Shown one piece after another: positions 13,017 through 22,470 of a stretch of 64,000 bases of DNA (positions are counted from its first letter, which is position 1; every line of letters starts with the position of its first letter). Made by a program: the position numbers and the translations under genes. Location: contig CM049318.1 in assembly GCA_026874595.1 (NCBI GenBank), positions 37,969,956-38,033,955 of the forward strand, in the 5' to 3' direction. The notes under the pieces are model-generated. The model was not told where the DNA came from, ran no database searches, and worked only from the letters and a program-made list of their open reading frames with translations. This DNA comes from Sipunculus nudus. Its lineage: Eukaryota; Annelida; Sipuncula; Golfingiida; Sipunculidae.

Positions 13017-16000
13017 CTGCAATGAATACATTAATTACACCATGAAACAAGTATATGATTATCACTCTTCAATTTTTTGTTTATTTTTTAAAAAAATACT
13101 TGCAAGCTGGGCAAAAAGGCAAATGATTAGTCATTACATATCATCTATCTTACCTGTGTCTAGTTATTTTGAGAAAGGCTAACATATGTGTCACACGTAA
13201 TCATCTTGATAAGACAACACCAGTTTATGGGCTTTATAGGCCCATTTGTCAGTTAACATGTGCATAGTTCCTGTTCTTTTCACCAGGTGCCAGCACATGC
13301 AACTTTTTGTGCATTGTCTGGTCTTCCATATCTGGAGGAACTGAATGTAACCTTCTGTTTGGTTTAATCAGTGGAAATTCAAATAAGGGAGTTTCATTAC
13401 TGTTATATCAAATTTTAAAAGTGTTGAATTTATTTTATATCCATAATGATAAATGCTAATTTTTACTTTATTGTAGAAAGAGTAATAATTGTTTACATCA
13501 TGACTCAAGCATATTCCACTGTTAATACAAACAACTTTATATCTTTTTGACACTGCAGGCACAGATATCATGCATGAAATTCCAGTGAGGCTATTATAAG
13601 TATAAATTAGTGTTCATTTGTCTGGATGTTGTGTCTTATTCACATGGGTTTAATTTTGTGATTAATTACCTTTCATAAATATTGCAAAATGAAACGTTTG
13701 AACACAAAGGCACAACCATAGTATAAAAACAGTAGTTTCAGATTAATGCACAGTTGGACAGATGGATACAGAAGTGGATCCAGGGGACTCCAGATCCCCA
13801 TTTTTCATACGAAGCAACTTTTTTTATAAGGGTTTCAGACCAAATTTAGTGGCCTGAGACCCCTTTTCCAGACCTGGGGACATTTTTAGGGTTTTTAATT
13901 TGTCCTCCTGGGTTGGACCCCCCTTCCCCCCCCCCCCCCCATTACTAAATCCTGGATCAACCCCTTGGATAGAATGACAGACACCAGACTGAAGACCATC
14001 AAACAGCTCAGTTGACTTACAGTCAGTAGAGCTCAGGGGCGGATCCAGGATTTAGGAAAAGGGGGGGTCCAACCCAGGAGGACTAATGAAAATCCTAAAA
14101 AAAAAAGGTCATCACGTCTGGAAAAGGGGGGTCCAGGCCGCAAAATTACTTCTAAAACCCCTTTAAAAAGGTTGCCTCGGGTAAAAAAGGGGGGGGTCCG
14201 GACCCCCTGGACCCCCCTGGATCCGCTTCTGGAGCTACAATCAGATAATCCAATTAAAAAAGAAAACAAATTCTTCTCATCAAATGAACCTAAGTACATC
14301 ATTTGCATATTACTACCATCAATGTAACAGTAATTATACCCACAGAATTCCCAAGAAATCAGCCTCAAAAGCTGCATTTAAGAAATATAGTTAAACGTAT
14401 AACAGTTTTACCTGTAGGTATGCCCATGCATGTTCCATCTGCAGTTGCTGTGGTAGTTGTTGTCATGGTTATGATGGTGGTTGTCTGTGGGGGACCAATG
14501 ATCATACGTTGTTGGAGGTATCGTCGATGATACCAGTATCCTCCTCCCGAGCAGAACAGGAGTACGAGAATCACACATAACCTGGAGAATTAAATTTTGA
14601 TGGAGAGGGAAATCATGTACTTACAATCCAGACAACTCTCAAAGAGCACATACCTAAATCTTCACAGATTTTTTAAATTTTCTAGGTCAAATATATGGAT
14701 CATCTATAAATACATGTACAACTGCATAACCCCTGGATAATGTAAGAAAAAAGTACCAATACTGACCAGCAGATGTCAGCACCAGTTGAATCTGTCCCTC
14801 TTTTAGCTAATTAACCTGGAGATTAAAATGTGAATGAATATGTAGGGCACAGAATATAGAACTGTATACAAAATGAATACAGCAAGACAGTGTTGGCAAT
14901 CTGTTTTTAATTTGAGACCTCTACTTGGAATTAATCTTTTTTTATGAAAATGGTAATTCTGACCATATAGACCTCTACATTGTTTCAACTGATAAATAGG
15001 CCCACATTTCCTAATATATGTTATCATTTTATACCCTTGCATGTCAGATTAAGCCAATTAGGGGTACCGGTATTCATAAGTATTGTGCACCTATTGTGCT
15101 GCGGTGTTGGACACAGTGGTGGCACAGCCTTTGATGCAGCTCTGCTGCTGGATGACTCAATGCCACTGATCACCCAAATTTACAGCCCCATCAGCGACCT
15201 TTAACATGGCCAGCCCCAAAGGTTGAGCTCCAGTCTCCTGTAAACTTCTTGTTCATAAGTTTGATTCTGAGGCTCTGGTGGGATTTGAACTTGAGACATT
15301 AGCTCTAGAGAACGCTGCTTTATCCACTAGCCCACTGAGTTTAGACTTACCAGAAGTACCAGAGTCTGTAGAACTGAGTGATGCTCTCACAGCATCTGCC
15401 CTTACAACAGTACTCATAGGTGGCACAGCTGAAAGAAACAAAAAACAAAAGCTCATTTCAGTAACAAGTGCTGTTAAACTGTTCATACTCTACCCAAAGC
15501 TACAATTAGATTAACTATAAACCTCTACATATGCATTAATATAACCTCAATTTATAATATCTCAGTTATTTCTTAGGCTCATTACACTCAAAGTGAACAA
15601 TAATCATAAAACTGTAATACACAAACTGAATGGACTAACTTTATATAAGTCTCATGGTTGATGATGAAATATCAGGAAAGGTTAAACATCACTGAGCACG
15701 GTGCAGTCCTGAACCCCCCTCCTTTTGGGGACAAAACAACCTTTTTTCCGGGTTTCAAACCAAATTTTGCAACCCTGGCCTCCTCCTTCTCGGACCAAAG
15801 GACCTTTTCTAGGTTTTCTTTCATTCTTCCTGGGTGTGTCCCTCCCCTTTCCAAAATCTTTGATCCATCCATGTTGTTGATACTGTTGCATAAAACAATA
15901 TATTTTATGAAACTATGTATGTTGGATCCTATTTCTGGAGATTCTCGACTCAGTGATTATGTTGTACATAGCTGTATGAGTAGTAGCCAACTGGAAATCA

Positions 16001-19000
16001 CTGAATATCTACCAAAAATGCCAAGCAAATATTTTATTTTTATTCAATTACACCTTCAATATCATGATACACATACACTAGATGTTTAGGCAGTTGGATG
16101 TCCAGATATTACCATAGACATGTTCACTAATTGTCTATCGATCCAAAGCCCCTTTATTGGAACGAGCAAATCTTTGACTGACACCTGCATTAAAAGGTGG
16201 CTGTTAAGCTGCTCACACTGATCAGGTCAGCTGAGGCCAAGGTTTATCTTTATTGCAGGAGGATGGTTAACTATGTTAATTACTACACACACCAGTCCAA
16301 ACAATCTGTGTAATACTCAGCAGTGTTCATATGTAAACTAACATGGCCAGACAAGAGTCTCCTTTGATGTCCACCCTAGGCTGGACTGATGAAGTCACAT
16401 ACTTGGGTTTGCTTTTTGTTTGCGAGGGTTTAAATTTCACAATATTTTTGAATGGATAATTATTGCTAAAATTAAACCTCTGAACCAAAAAAAGGTATGG
16501 TTCTCAGGTACTTTAAAAAAAAAAACAGTGTGGGCGGGCGATTTTTTATTCAAGCTTTTTTTGCTATGTTTTGATAAATATGTTATATGATTAGGGAAAA
16601 GCATGATAATAACAGAATCTTTTTGCTAAACAGGTAAAAGCACTTCATAACAAAGGAAATCTTATCAAAATTGTATTATTTTATCTTCTTAAAAGATGAG
16701 AATCAAAATAAAAATTGTTGATGCTGTGGGTTAAAACTGATGTGAGCTGTGCCTGAGAACCATACCTTTTGTTTTTTTTTTGGCCTTGCGAACAAGATGC
16801 CTCTTCTACACAGGTGACAAGTCATTTATATTATAACCTCATTAGCATCTCCTGTTTATTATCCATGTAAATAGTATATTAATGCCTGTAATACTGCCTC
16901 CCTTCATGTACCAACATTAGCCTGATTTAATCAGACTCAATATAAGGCAGGGCCTATTAATATTGAGTCCAATAGCTATACAGTGAGAGTTTCTACAATA
17001 CAAGTCTCGGACTACACACCACCCCATATAACCAGTGTCAACAGGTGTTTATTTCCCCGTGCCAGCTCCTCACTCTTCAGAGCTGAGCCCCAGACTTAAT
17101 AACCCGCCTTAATACCGTTTTTATTGTCAAAATACCCTACAATTAACACCATCTAGGCTTACATGATACGTTTGACCATTTTCAATAGAGGGAAAGGCTA
17201 AATTAGAAATTTAAATCGTCATCACAGTACTGGAAAACACCTTACAGAATGGCACTATCTCAAGTTTATATTAACACAAGCTACGCAAGCAGTAAAAAAA
17301 AGAGCCTGCCTGTAAGGTGTTTACCAGAACACTAATGACAATTTAAAGTTCCGATTTAGCCAATCCTTCTAATGCAAATGATCAATTAATGGCTTAAATT
17401 TTTTCATTTAAGCCTCGATGGTCTTTGATTATAGGGTATTTTGACAATGTTAGTGGTAATTAGGCGGTATTCCAGGGTATTCCGCGTTATTCCGTTGTTT
17501 AGGACGACCGGGCCCTAATAATATTGAGTCTGATAAGATCAGGTTATACCAACATTCACTTCAAATTAATATATGAAAAATTAAGAAAAAACACATGTTA
17601 AACCACAGAGAAAACATAACCTCCTTGGATGAGGTATAAATGTCATGTACTCACTAGTACTTTCTTCTTCCTTGTTCTTGACACTGAAGAGCAAGGGTCT
17701 GAAAAAAAATTAGAAAATGTCACGGAATATAATGTCACTTGACCTAAAGTCACATGATAAATAACACTGTACTAAATGGAAAAGGAGGAATTTAATCAAA
17801 AGAAAAGTATCAAAGGTTTTACAAATATTTTTACATCTGGGAACAGAGAATGTATACAGCCAATAGATCCAAAAAGTAAACATAAAACTACAAATGGAGT
17901 TTAGATAGTATTATGCAATCAGATAAAGGTCTGAAAATCATTTAAAATCATAAAATGTTCATTTTTTTGGAACATTGAATTACTACTTTAGATATAATTT
18001 CACCTGGTTGTAAAAATGTTATTACACTGCTAAAGAATAAAAAAAAATAACATTTGAAAACCCCATTTTCGGTGCATACAAAAACATATGTGTGCAGTCA
18101 GAGAACCAACACATTCTTTAATTACTCATATAACAGCAAAGCAGATATGACTGTTGATTGACAACTTAGCAGGTCTTCTTAGATGAAGCCATTCACTATT
18201 AAATAGAGGCTGTTATAACAAAGTTCCCAACACCCCCTTAAGGCCAACTCTGGTCTGGTTTTAAGTAGTCTGTTAAATGTGCTGATCTTCAATAAAACAT
18301 ATTCAGTGATGTAATCATGTGAAATCAGGGGTGTGTCACCTAATATGTCATTCTGCAGGACAACAATGATTTAAACCAAGTTTGTGTGTACACACCATGT
18401 GTTACTGCCAGACAGGGCTAAAACATGGAATATATTGTGGACTGAGATATCACTCCTACCCGACTCATATTCAAGATATACTGTACACCAACAGTTTACA
18501 GAAAATTTTAAATGTCAACCCAAGACAATTTTGTTTTTTATTACTTTACCTTAAGTTATATGCTTGTGTTACATACTGGAAGGTATGTATATGAAAGTAT
18601 GACTACTTATAGTTACTTTATTAACCTAAATGGCTGATAATTTCAAATTTGATTTTTCATATGATATTTCAGGAAAGACTGTATGAAGGATAAGAAAAGG
18701 TACATATACCTATTCAAATGGTTAGAAACTGATTAAATTAATAGTAATACACTTAATTGATAACAACATAAATACCACTTAAAATATATTACTTAATATT
18801 ACTATATGACTAATTGATCCCTTATTCTGAACTTTAGTAATATGTTAAAACAGGTTAAAATTGAGTACTTGAGTATCTGAGTATTAATTTTTTAGTACTA
18901 CACAGTCTACTCTCAGGGCTGTCATATGAAACAGAATTTCATGGCTACTTGAATTGTATGACTGGTATTCGATCTGAGTGAAAATTTATATTAAAATTAT

Positions 19001-19296
19001 GAGAATACTTTGTACAGAATTATCAAAACGGCATTAGAGAAAACCCAAAGACACGGTGTAAATAACGTAAACAAACTGAACACAGAGAGATTTAACAAGA
19101 CATGCTGCTCCAGTGCTTAAACAAACAAAACAGCACCACTCAGCCAGGGTCTCCAGTTCAGCCCCTGGATCCATACCGTGCAAGACGGGCGTGCAGAGCT
19201 GCAAAAGGCATGCAAGCATTAAATACAACTCACCTGGGATACAAACACTGCTAAGAGAACGCTCATACAGGAGTTAAAGTCCCAGTATCCTGCCAT
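12757..19296 (-). CDS. VOPP1/WBP1-like WW-domain-binding membrane protein, five exons
   Basis: Coding join on the minus strand: 19296-19234, 17698-17655, 15428-15351, 14581-14412, 13016-12757 (615 bp, 204 residues plus stop). All introns are GT-AG and every phase agrees. Residues 1-25 form a signal peptide. Residues 27-49 form the extracellular cysteine module, with YYC at 35-37 and a CC-CC pattern at 43-44 and 48-49. The RLWYFW motif at 57-62 leads into one transmembrane helix (about 60-79), then basic residues. The cytoplasmic tail has a Thr-rich run (95-108), PPPY at 139-142 and PPSY at 168-171. The CC-x3-CC module followed by RLWYFW and a proline-rich tail is diagnostic of VOPP1 and its WBP1/WBP1L relatives; the run before the helix is closer to VOPP1. 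In vertebrates VOPP1 sits in endosomal/lysosomal vesicle membranes and binds WW-domain proteins such as WWOX. That role here is inferred. No frameshift or internal stop was seen. Confidence 0.9.
13768..13966 (-). mobile_element. GGATCC-type MITE, copy 1 (intron 4)
   Basis: It runs from 'gaagtggatccagggg' to 'aaatcctggatcaacccc' and matches, in reverse orientation, the copy at 14036-14233. The match includes the runs of C/G, 'ccagacctgggga' and 'tcctcctgggttggac'. A poly-C tract sits near its right end. It encodes nothing. Confidence 0.75.
14036..14233 (+). mobile_element. GGATCC-type MITE, copy 2 (intron 4)
   Basis: The termini are GGGGCGGATCCAGGATTTAG and, at the right end, CCCCTGGATCCGCTTCTGGA, which are roughly inverted. 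It is nearly identical in layout to the copy at 51391-51588. Translations of it give the Pro/Gly-rich 'TPPFFTRG...SWIRP' type frames often mis-annotated as genes. Confidence 0.8.
14412..14581 (-). CDS. VOPP1-like exon 4 (transmembrane helix and juxtamembrane)
   Basis: 170 bp. It completes the Trp codon of RLWYFW, then encodes LCVILVLLFCSGGGYWYHRR, the membrane helix with a Cys/Gly-rich end and a basic stop-transfer. A Thr-rich segment follows. The acceptor is CTCCAG and the donor ACAG|GTAAAA, phase 1. Confidence 0.9.
15060..15346 (-). repeat. tRNA-derived SINE next to the exon 3 donor
   Basis: Read on the minus strand from 15346, a tRNA-like head shows an A-box region (GGGCTAGTGGATAAAG) and a B box (AGTTCAAATCCC, about 15291-15280). 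A non-tRNA body follows to about 15060. It lies in intron 3 of the VOPP1-like gene, and its head begins within about ten bases of the GTAAGT donor. It is probably transcribed only as intron. Confidence 0.7.
15351..15428 (-). CDS. VOPP1-like exon 3 (cysteine module)
   Basis: 78 bp between a TTTCTTTCAG acceptor and a GTAAGT donor, phase 2 in and phase 2 out. The correct frame reads CATYEYCCKGRCCESITQFY followed by RLWYF. It carries five of the cysteines and the motif that precedes the helix. The frame that stays open through the flanking introns is a shadow. Confidence 0.9.
15695..15872 (-). mobile_element. decayed GGATCC-type MITE (intron 2)
   Basis: This is a diverged relative of 13768-13966 in the same orientation. 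It has pyrimidine-rich blocks, 'gggtttcaaaccaaattttgc', 'ggaccttttctaggtttt' and a terminal 'ttgatccatcc'. The termini are eroded. Confidence 0.55.
16484..16786. mobile_element. GGCC-A-run MITE, copy 2 (intron 2)
   Basis: The left end is CCAAAAAAAGGTATGGTTCT and the right end CTGAGAACCATACCTTTTG, leading to TTTTTGGCC. They are inverted copies. The body shares 'gggcgggcgatttttt' and 'gataataacag' with the other copies. Confidence 0.8.
16919..17546. mobile_element. MULE-like MITE with 10-bp target duplication (intron 2)
   Basis: The left terminus CCTGATTTAATCAGACTCAA matches the reverse complement of the right terminus, CCTGATCTTATCAGACTCAA, over about 34 bp. The 10-bp direct repeat TACCAACATT flanks both sides (16909-16918 and 17547-17556). 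Inner inverted pairs such as AGGGTATTTTGACAAT occur around 17130 and 17440. A 9-11-bp duplication with long inverted ends fits Mutator-like non-autonomous elements. Merlin (8-9 bp) is the alternative. Confidence 0.8.
17655..17698 (-). CDS. VOPP1-like exon 2 (44 bp)
   Basis: This is a short exon between a TTTTTTTTCAG acceptor and a GTGAGT donor. It starts in phase 0 and ends two bases into a Tyr codon. It encodes residues 22-36, the end of the signal peptide and the first cysteine of the lumenal domain. It is too short to show as an open reading frame and was found by splice-phase matching to its neighbours. Confidence 0.8.
19234..19296 (-). CDS. VOPP1-like exon 1 (start and signal peptide)
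   Basis: It encodes residues 1-21 and ends in phase 0 at a GTGAGT donor. Two in-frame ATGs exist, at 19296 and 19266. I chose the upstream one because it has G at -3 and G at +4, while the downstream one has T at -3. An in-frame TAA lies further upstream. The hydrophobic stretch MSVLLAVFVSQTLA, continuing into exon 2, serves as the signal core with either start. Confidence 0.8.
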
Positions 19297-19646
19297 CTCA
19301 TGAGCATTTGGAGGCAGTCTCTCAGAGCGATCTAGTTTGACAGTTGGGTGCAATTAATTTTACAGATCTTGTGTCAAAGAGGCAGAAAAGGCTTTTATTT
19401 GTTATGGCTGTTTCTTTATTTGTCACACCTCCCCAAATTTGACACAAATAAACTTCACTTATTTCGTAATAAATAAGGAGTTTTATATTTTCAAGTCAAA
19501 GTTAGGATAAAAGCACTGTGATTTGTTGGAAAACAAGAAGAGGATATTTATAAATTTGTTTACTGAGGACATTTTGCTGTTTACAATTAGCCTCTTGGAG
19601 GGTTTGCTGTCACCTGTTCAATCCGCCTGTGTAAAGGTCAGTCAAC
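19297..19646. promoter_or_regulatory. putative bidirectional promoter
   Basis: 350 bp separate the VOPP1-like start (minus) from the start of the signal-peptide exon on the plus strand. The segment has no recognisable repeat insertion, unlike most neighbouring kilobases, and no clear TATA box at a sensible distance from either start. Head-to-head spacing below 1 kb is typical of divergent gene pairs. Its function is inferred from geometry only. Confidence 0.45.
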
Positions 19647-19703
19647 ATGGCGAATTCATCGTTGTTGACAGTCGTATGGCTGACGTTAGCATTGCCAACC
19701 GCG
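19647..19703 (+). CDS. first coding exon of an unidentified secreted or membrane protein
   Basis: The ATG has an A at -3 and G at +4, with an in-frame TAA a few codons upstream. It opens MANSSLLTVVWLTLALPTA, a good signal peptide (hydrophobic core, ALPTA end), and stops exactly at a consensus GTAAGT donor in phase 0. Nineteen codons are visible. A second ATG at 19676 in another frame would give MADVSIANR into the same donor in phase 1, but its context is poorer. I scanned rightward for a continuing exon and found no convincing one, so the rest may lie in small exons I missed or beyond the window. The family is unknown. Confidence 0.5.
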
Positions 19704-20303
19704 GTAAGTTCCTTTTTATTCACCTTTTACATTATGTCAGTTTGTTGCGCAGCTCCATCATGCTGTGAAATCCCTTGCTGTTGAAGCAAATGGACCCCAG
19801 TGATCTCAGTGATAGCTAACTGGACGGTTAAGTTTGGATCTGCCGGTGCTTTTGATCTGCGAGAAAGAACGGCATTTGACAATCGGTTCCCGTGTGATAG
19901 ATCTACCTGTACTGTATGAGTCAGGTGAACTGGGCACCGTACAGTTTACCTGAGCGCTCTCATCAGCCCACTAAATAGGAAAAGTGATGCAGTTTCCATA
20001 TCTCAGCATCCCTCCCGAGCCAAGCCATTAACCATGTTTACTGTTTATTTACCTTTTGTTGATCCAGTGATTCTGAAAAGAAATTGACAACTCTCAGTGG
20101 TAACGGTCTGTTGACCATATCGCCCTGACCACAAAGGACTGTCACTTTCACGGTCTTTCTATCTAAGACCAGGTATTGACAGAAATTTGTTGCTTGGAAC
20201 AGTTTATTGCACTTTAAAATCTATATTTCGTTATAAGTATTATGAATATATACTCAATTGATAAAGTTTTATTAGTTAAGAATATCTTGTTGATGAAACA
20301 TCA

Positions 20304-20597
20304 GGCCAAAAAAAAGGTATGGTTCTCAGGCACTTTTTTAAAAAAAATCAGTGCGGGTAGGCGATTTTTTTTTTTACTTTTTTTGTATGTTTCAATAGAA
20401 ATGTCATATAATCAGGGAAAAACATGATAATAACAGAATTTATTTTGCAAAACAGATAAAAGTACTACATAAACAAAGGAAACCTTATCAGAATTGTATT
20501 ATTTTATCTTCTTGGAACATGAAAATCAAAATAAAAATTTGATAAGGGGGTTAAAATTGATACAGGCAGTGTCTGAGAACCATAACTTTTTTTGACC
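20304..20597. mobile_element. GGCC-A-run MITE, copy 3
   Basis: The left end is GGCCAAAAAAAAGGTATGGT and the right end GTGTCTGAGAACCATAACTT, then a T-run and GACC. About 294 bp. It has the same inner 'gcgggtaggcgatttttt' landmark as the other two copies. Confidence 0.8.
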
Positions 20598-21552
20598 TTC
20601 TGTGATTGTTTCCTCTATGATGATATCTGTTTTTACTTTGTCTACGTATGTAGCCCCTGACTTTTATAGTTTATTACTGGAGGGTCAATCACTAGGCTTA
20701 TGATTTTAATATTACTTTATTCATATAAAAAATAGCAAATGCATGTTGAAGCAGTTATAGTACCCCTAATCATTAAGACTTGATGCATATTTGCAAGACT
20801 GAATATGGTATTAATATCTGTGATGAAGGGCCAAAGATGTTTTTATAAGGCCAAGCAGGTGTTTGCAAGTGTGGAGTGTAATTATGGTGTTTATATGTAT
20901 GTCATGCAGTTAAATACTATTCAAGAATATGATCTCTTTTGAAATGTTATGCATGAAACCTCGAGAAAGAGGGCAGCCTTTTGTTAGTTCTATAAAGACA
21001 TCAGGTATTTATGCCTTGTTTTTGACTCTTTAAGTGTGTGAAAATGCTGTATAGCTCATGAAATATTAAAAGGCCATGTATAGGATTTCAAATTCACAGA
21101 ATATTTATAAACCATTAAGTGATGGTCATGACATTTAATGTTCTAAACTCACATGGATCATCCTCACACTGTTACTTTGTTCCATCAGATCAGATTCCTT
21201 TGATGTCCTGGCAGCTGAGCTTGTGTAGTGACTGATTGTCCGTCTATTTGTCCATTTCACATCCATAATTTATTACCAGCTCAGGTTATAAAGTCATCCA
21301 TTCAGTCCTTTTACTGGGTATGATTGACACACTAACAATATGCAGTATAGACTGGTTCCACATGTCAAAGGGCCAACTATAATGTTTTGCTTTCCTTGTG
21401 TGTGTGTGTTGATAGTCTGTAGTTCCTGTAATTAGTGAATGACAGTGGTGATACTAATTTCCTTGAAGTAAGTCTTAAGGATTGTTGGATATTTTTATTG
21501 TTCATCCTTTATTTGACCCTCCTAATATCACAGAACTTTGTCTTAACAAATA

Positions 21553-21732
21553 CAGTGTAATGGTAAACCTCATTTGATGACCACCCTGCTATCACAACCA
21601 CCCTGTGAAGATTACACTTTTTTGGTAACATGCTAAGGTAAGTCATAATGGAAACCTAATGCTAACATGGCAAAAACACTAACACAGTCACTTTGGGTGG
21701 TTTCAGGTGGTTGTGTGTGCAAAATTTCACTG
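21553..21732. mobile_element. 180-bp TA-flanked MITE (mariner/Tigger type)
   Basis: It begins CAGTGTAATGG with ACCACCC inside, and ends GGGTGG with CACTG at the edge. Both ends abut TA (21551-21552 and 21733-21734). The inverted ends are imperfect but of the CAGTG..ACCACCC form also seen at 50934-52327. Confidence 0.65.
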
Positions 21733-22470
21733 TACTTAAAAGATTTTCTCGCATCAAATTAATTGCTTGGCAACCAATTGAAACAGACTGATTGAAGGAT
21801 AAATCTTGTTTACTTGATATTTTAGATTTGGACTTCATCCCTGCATTCATTAACCCAAGTTTATACAGATCATATATATTTCTTATACAGGAATTATATT
21901 TACTAATTAAAGTAAAAGTTTGTTTTCCAGTAGTTTATATTTTTAGGAATCCCTGAATTTGGGGTACACAGAATGTTCAGGTCTCTTAGCTCAATTTCTG
22001 TCATGGATGAGTTATTTTACTAACAGACCGCACTCACCTCAGGTGTGGTTTGTTTACACAACACCTACAAAGTGATTTGGAGTGCAGATATTATATTGAT
22101 ATGTGATACTAGTAAAAACTTCAACCTGATGCCGGTGGGTATGATACTGTTAAACACCTTATTATGGATTATGTTAAGTGGGGTTCATTAGATACATGTA
22201 AACAACATGGGTGGATTATTTCATTCAGATAGGAATTTTGTTTATGTTTCTTACATTTGCATTCTGTTCAAATAACCATGAATTGGAAAATATTTTCAAA
22301 CACCAGTCTACAAACTGAAACCTGTATGTTTAGAAAAAAAACTACAAAATAAAGATATAAAGTTTTAAATTAAAATATGTTGTTCTTCCTTTAATAATTT
22401 ATGTTCAATTATAATCATTATTTTTTTTTAAATATTTGATTTTCTGAGGTTTTAATTTTGAAGTATTTTT

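Larger units (their letters stand above)
19704..22470. other. downstream of the orphan exon; two MITEs, no exon found
   Basis: 19704-20150 is still CpG-containing, as expected just inside a gene start. Beyond that are the MITEs at 20304-20597 and 21553-21732 and AT-rich DNA. The GTAAGT at 21631 lies inside a MITE and is not taken as a real donor. Confidence 0.5.

Noticed and set aside
14033-14377. 114-codon frame with Pro/Gly-rich TPPF...SWIRP content
   Set aside because: It is a translation of the GGATCC-type MITE. The same reading appears at 51391-51588.
15253-15486. 77-codon minus frame across exon 3 of the VOPP1-like gene
   Set aside because: It reads the wrong frame. The real frame gives the cysteine module and fits the splice phases on both sides.
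21545-21640. Possible exon ending at a GTAAGT at 21631
   Set aside because: It lies inside the 180-bp TA-flanked MITE and contains stops in all useful frames.
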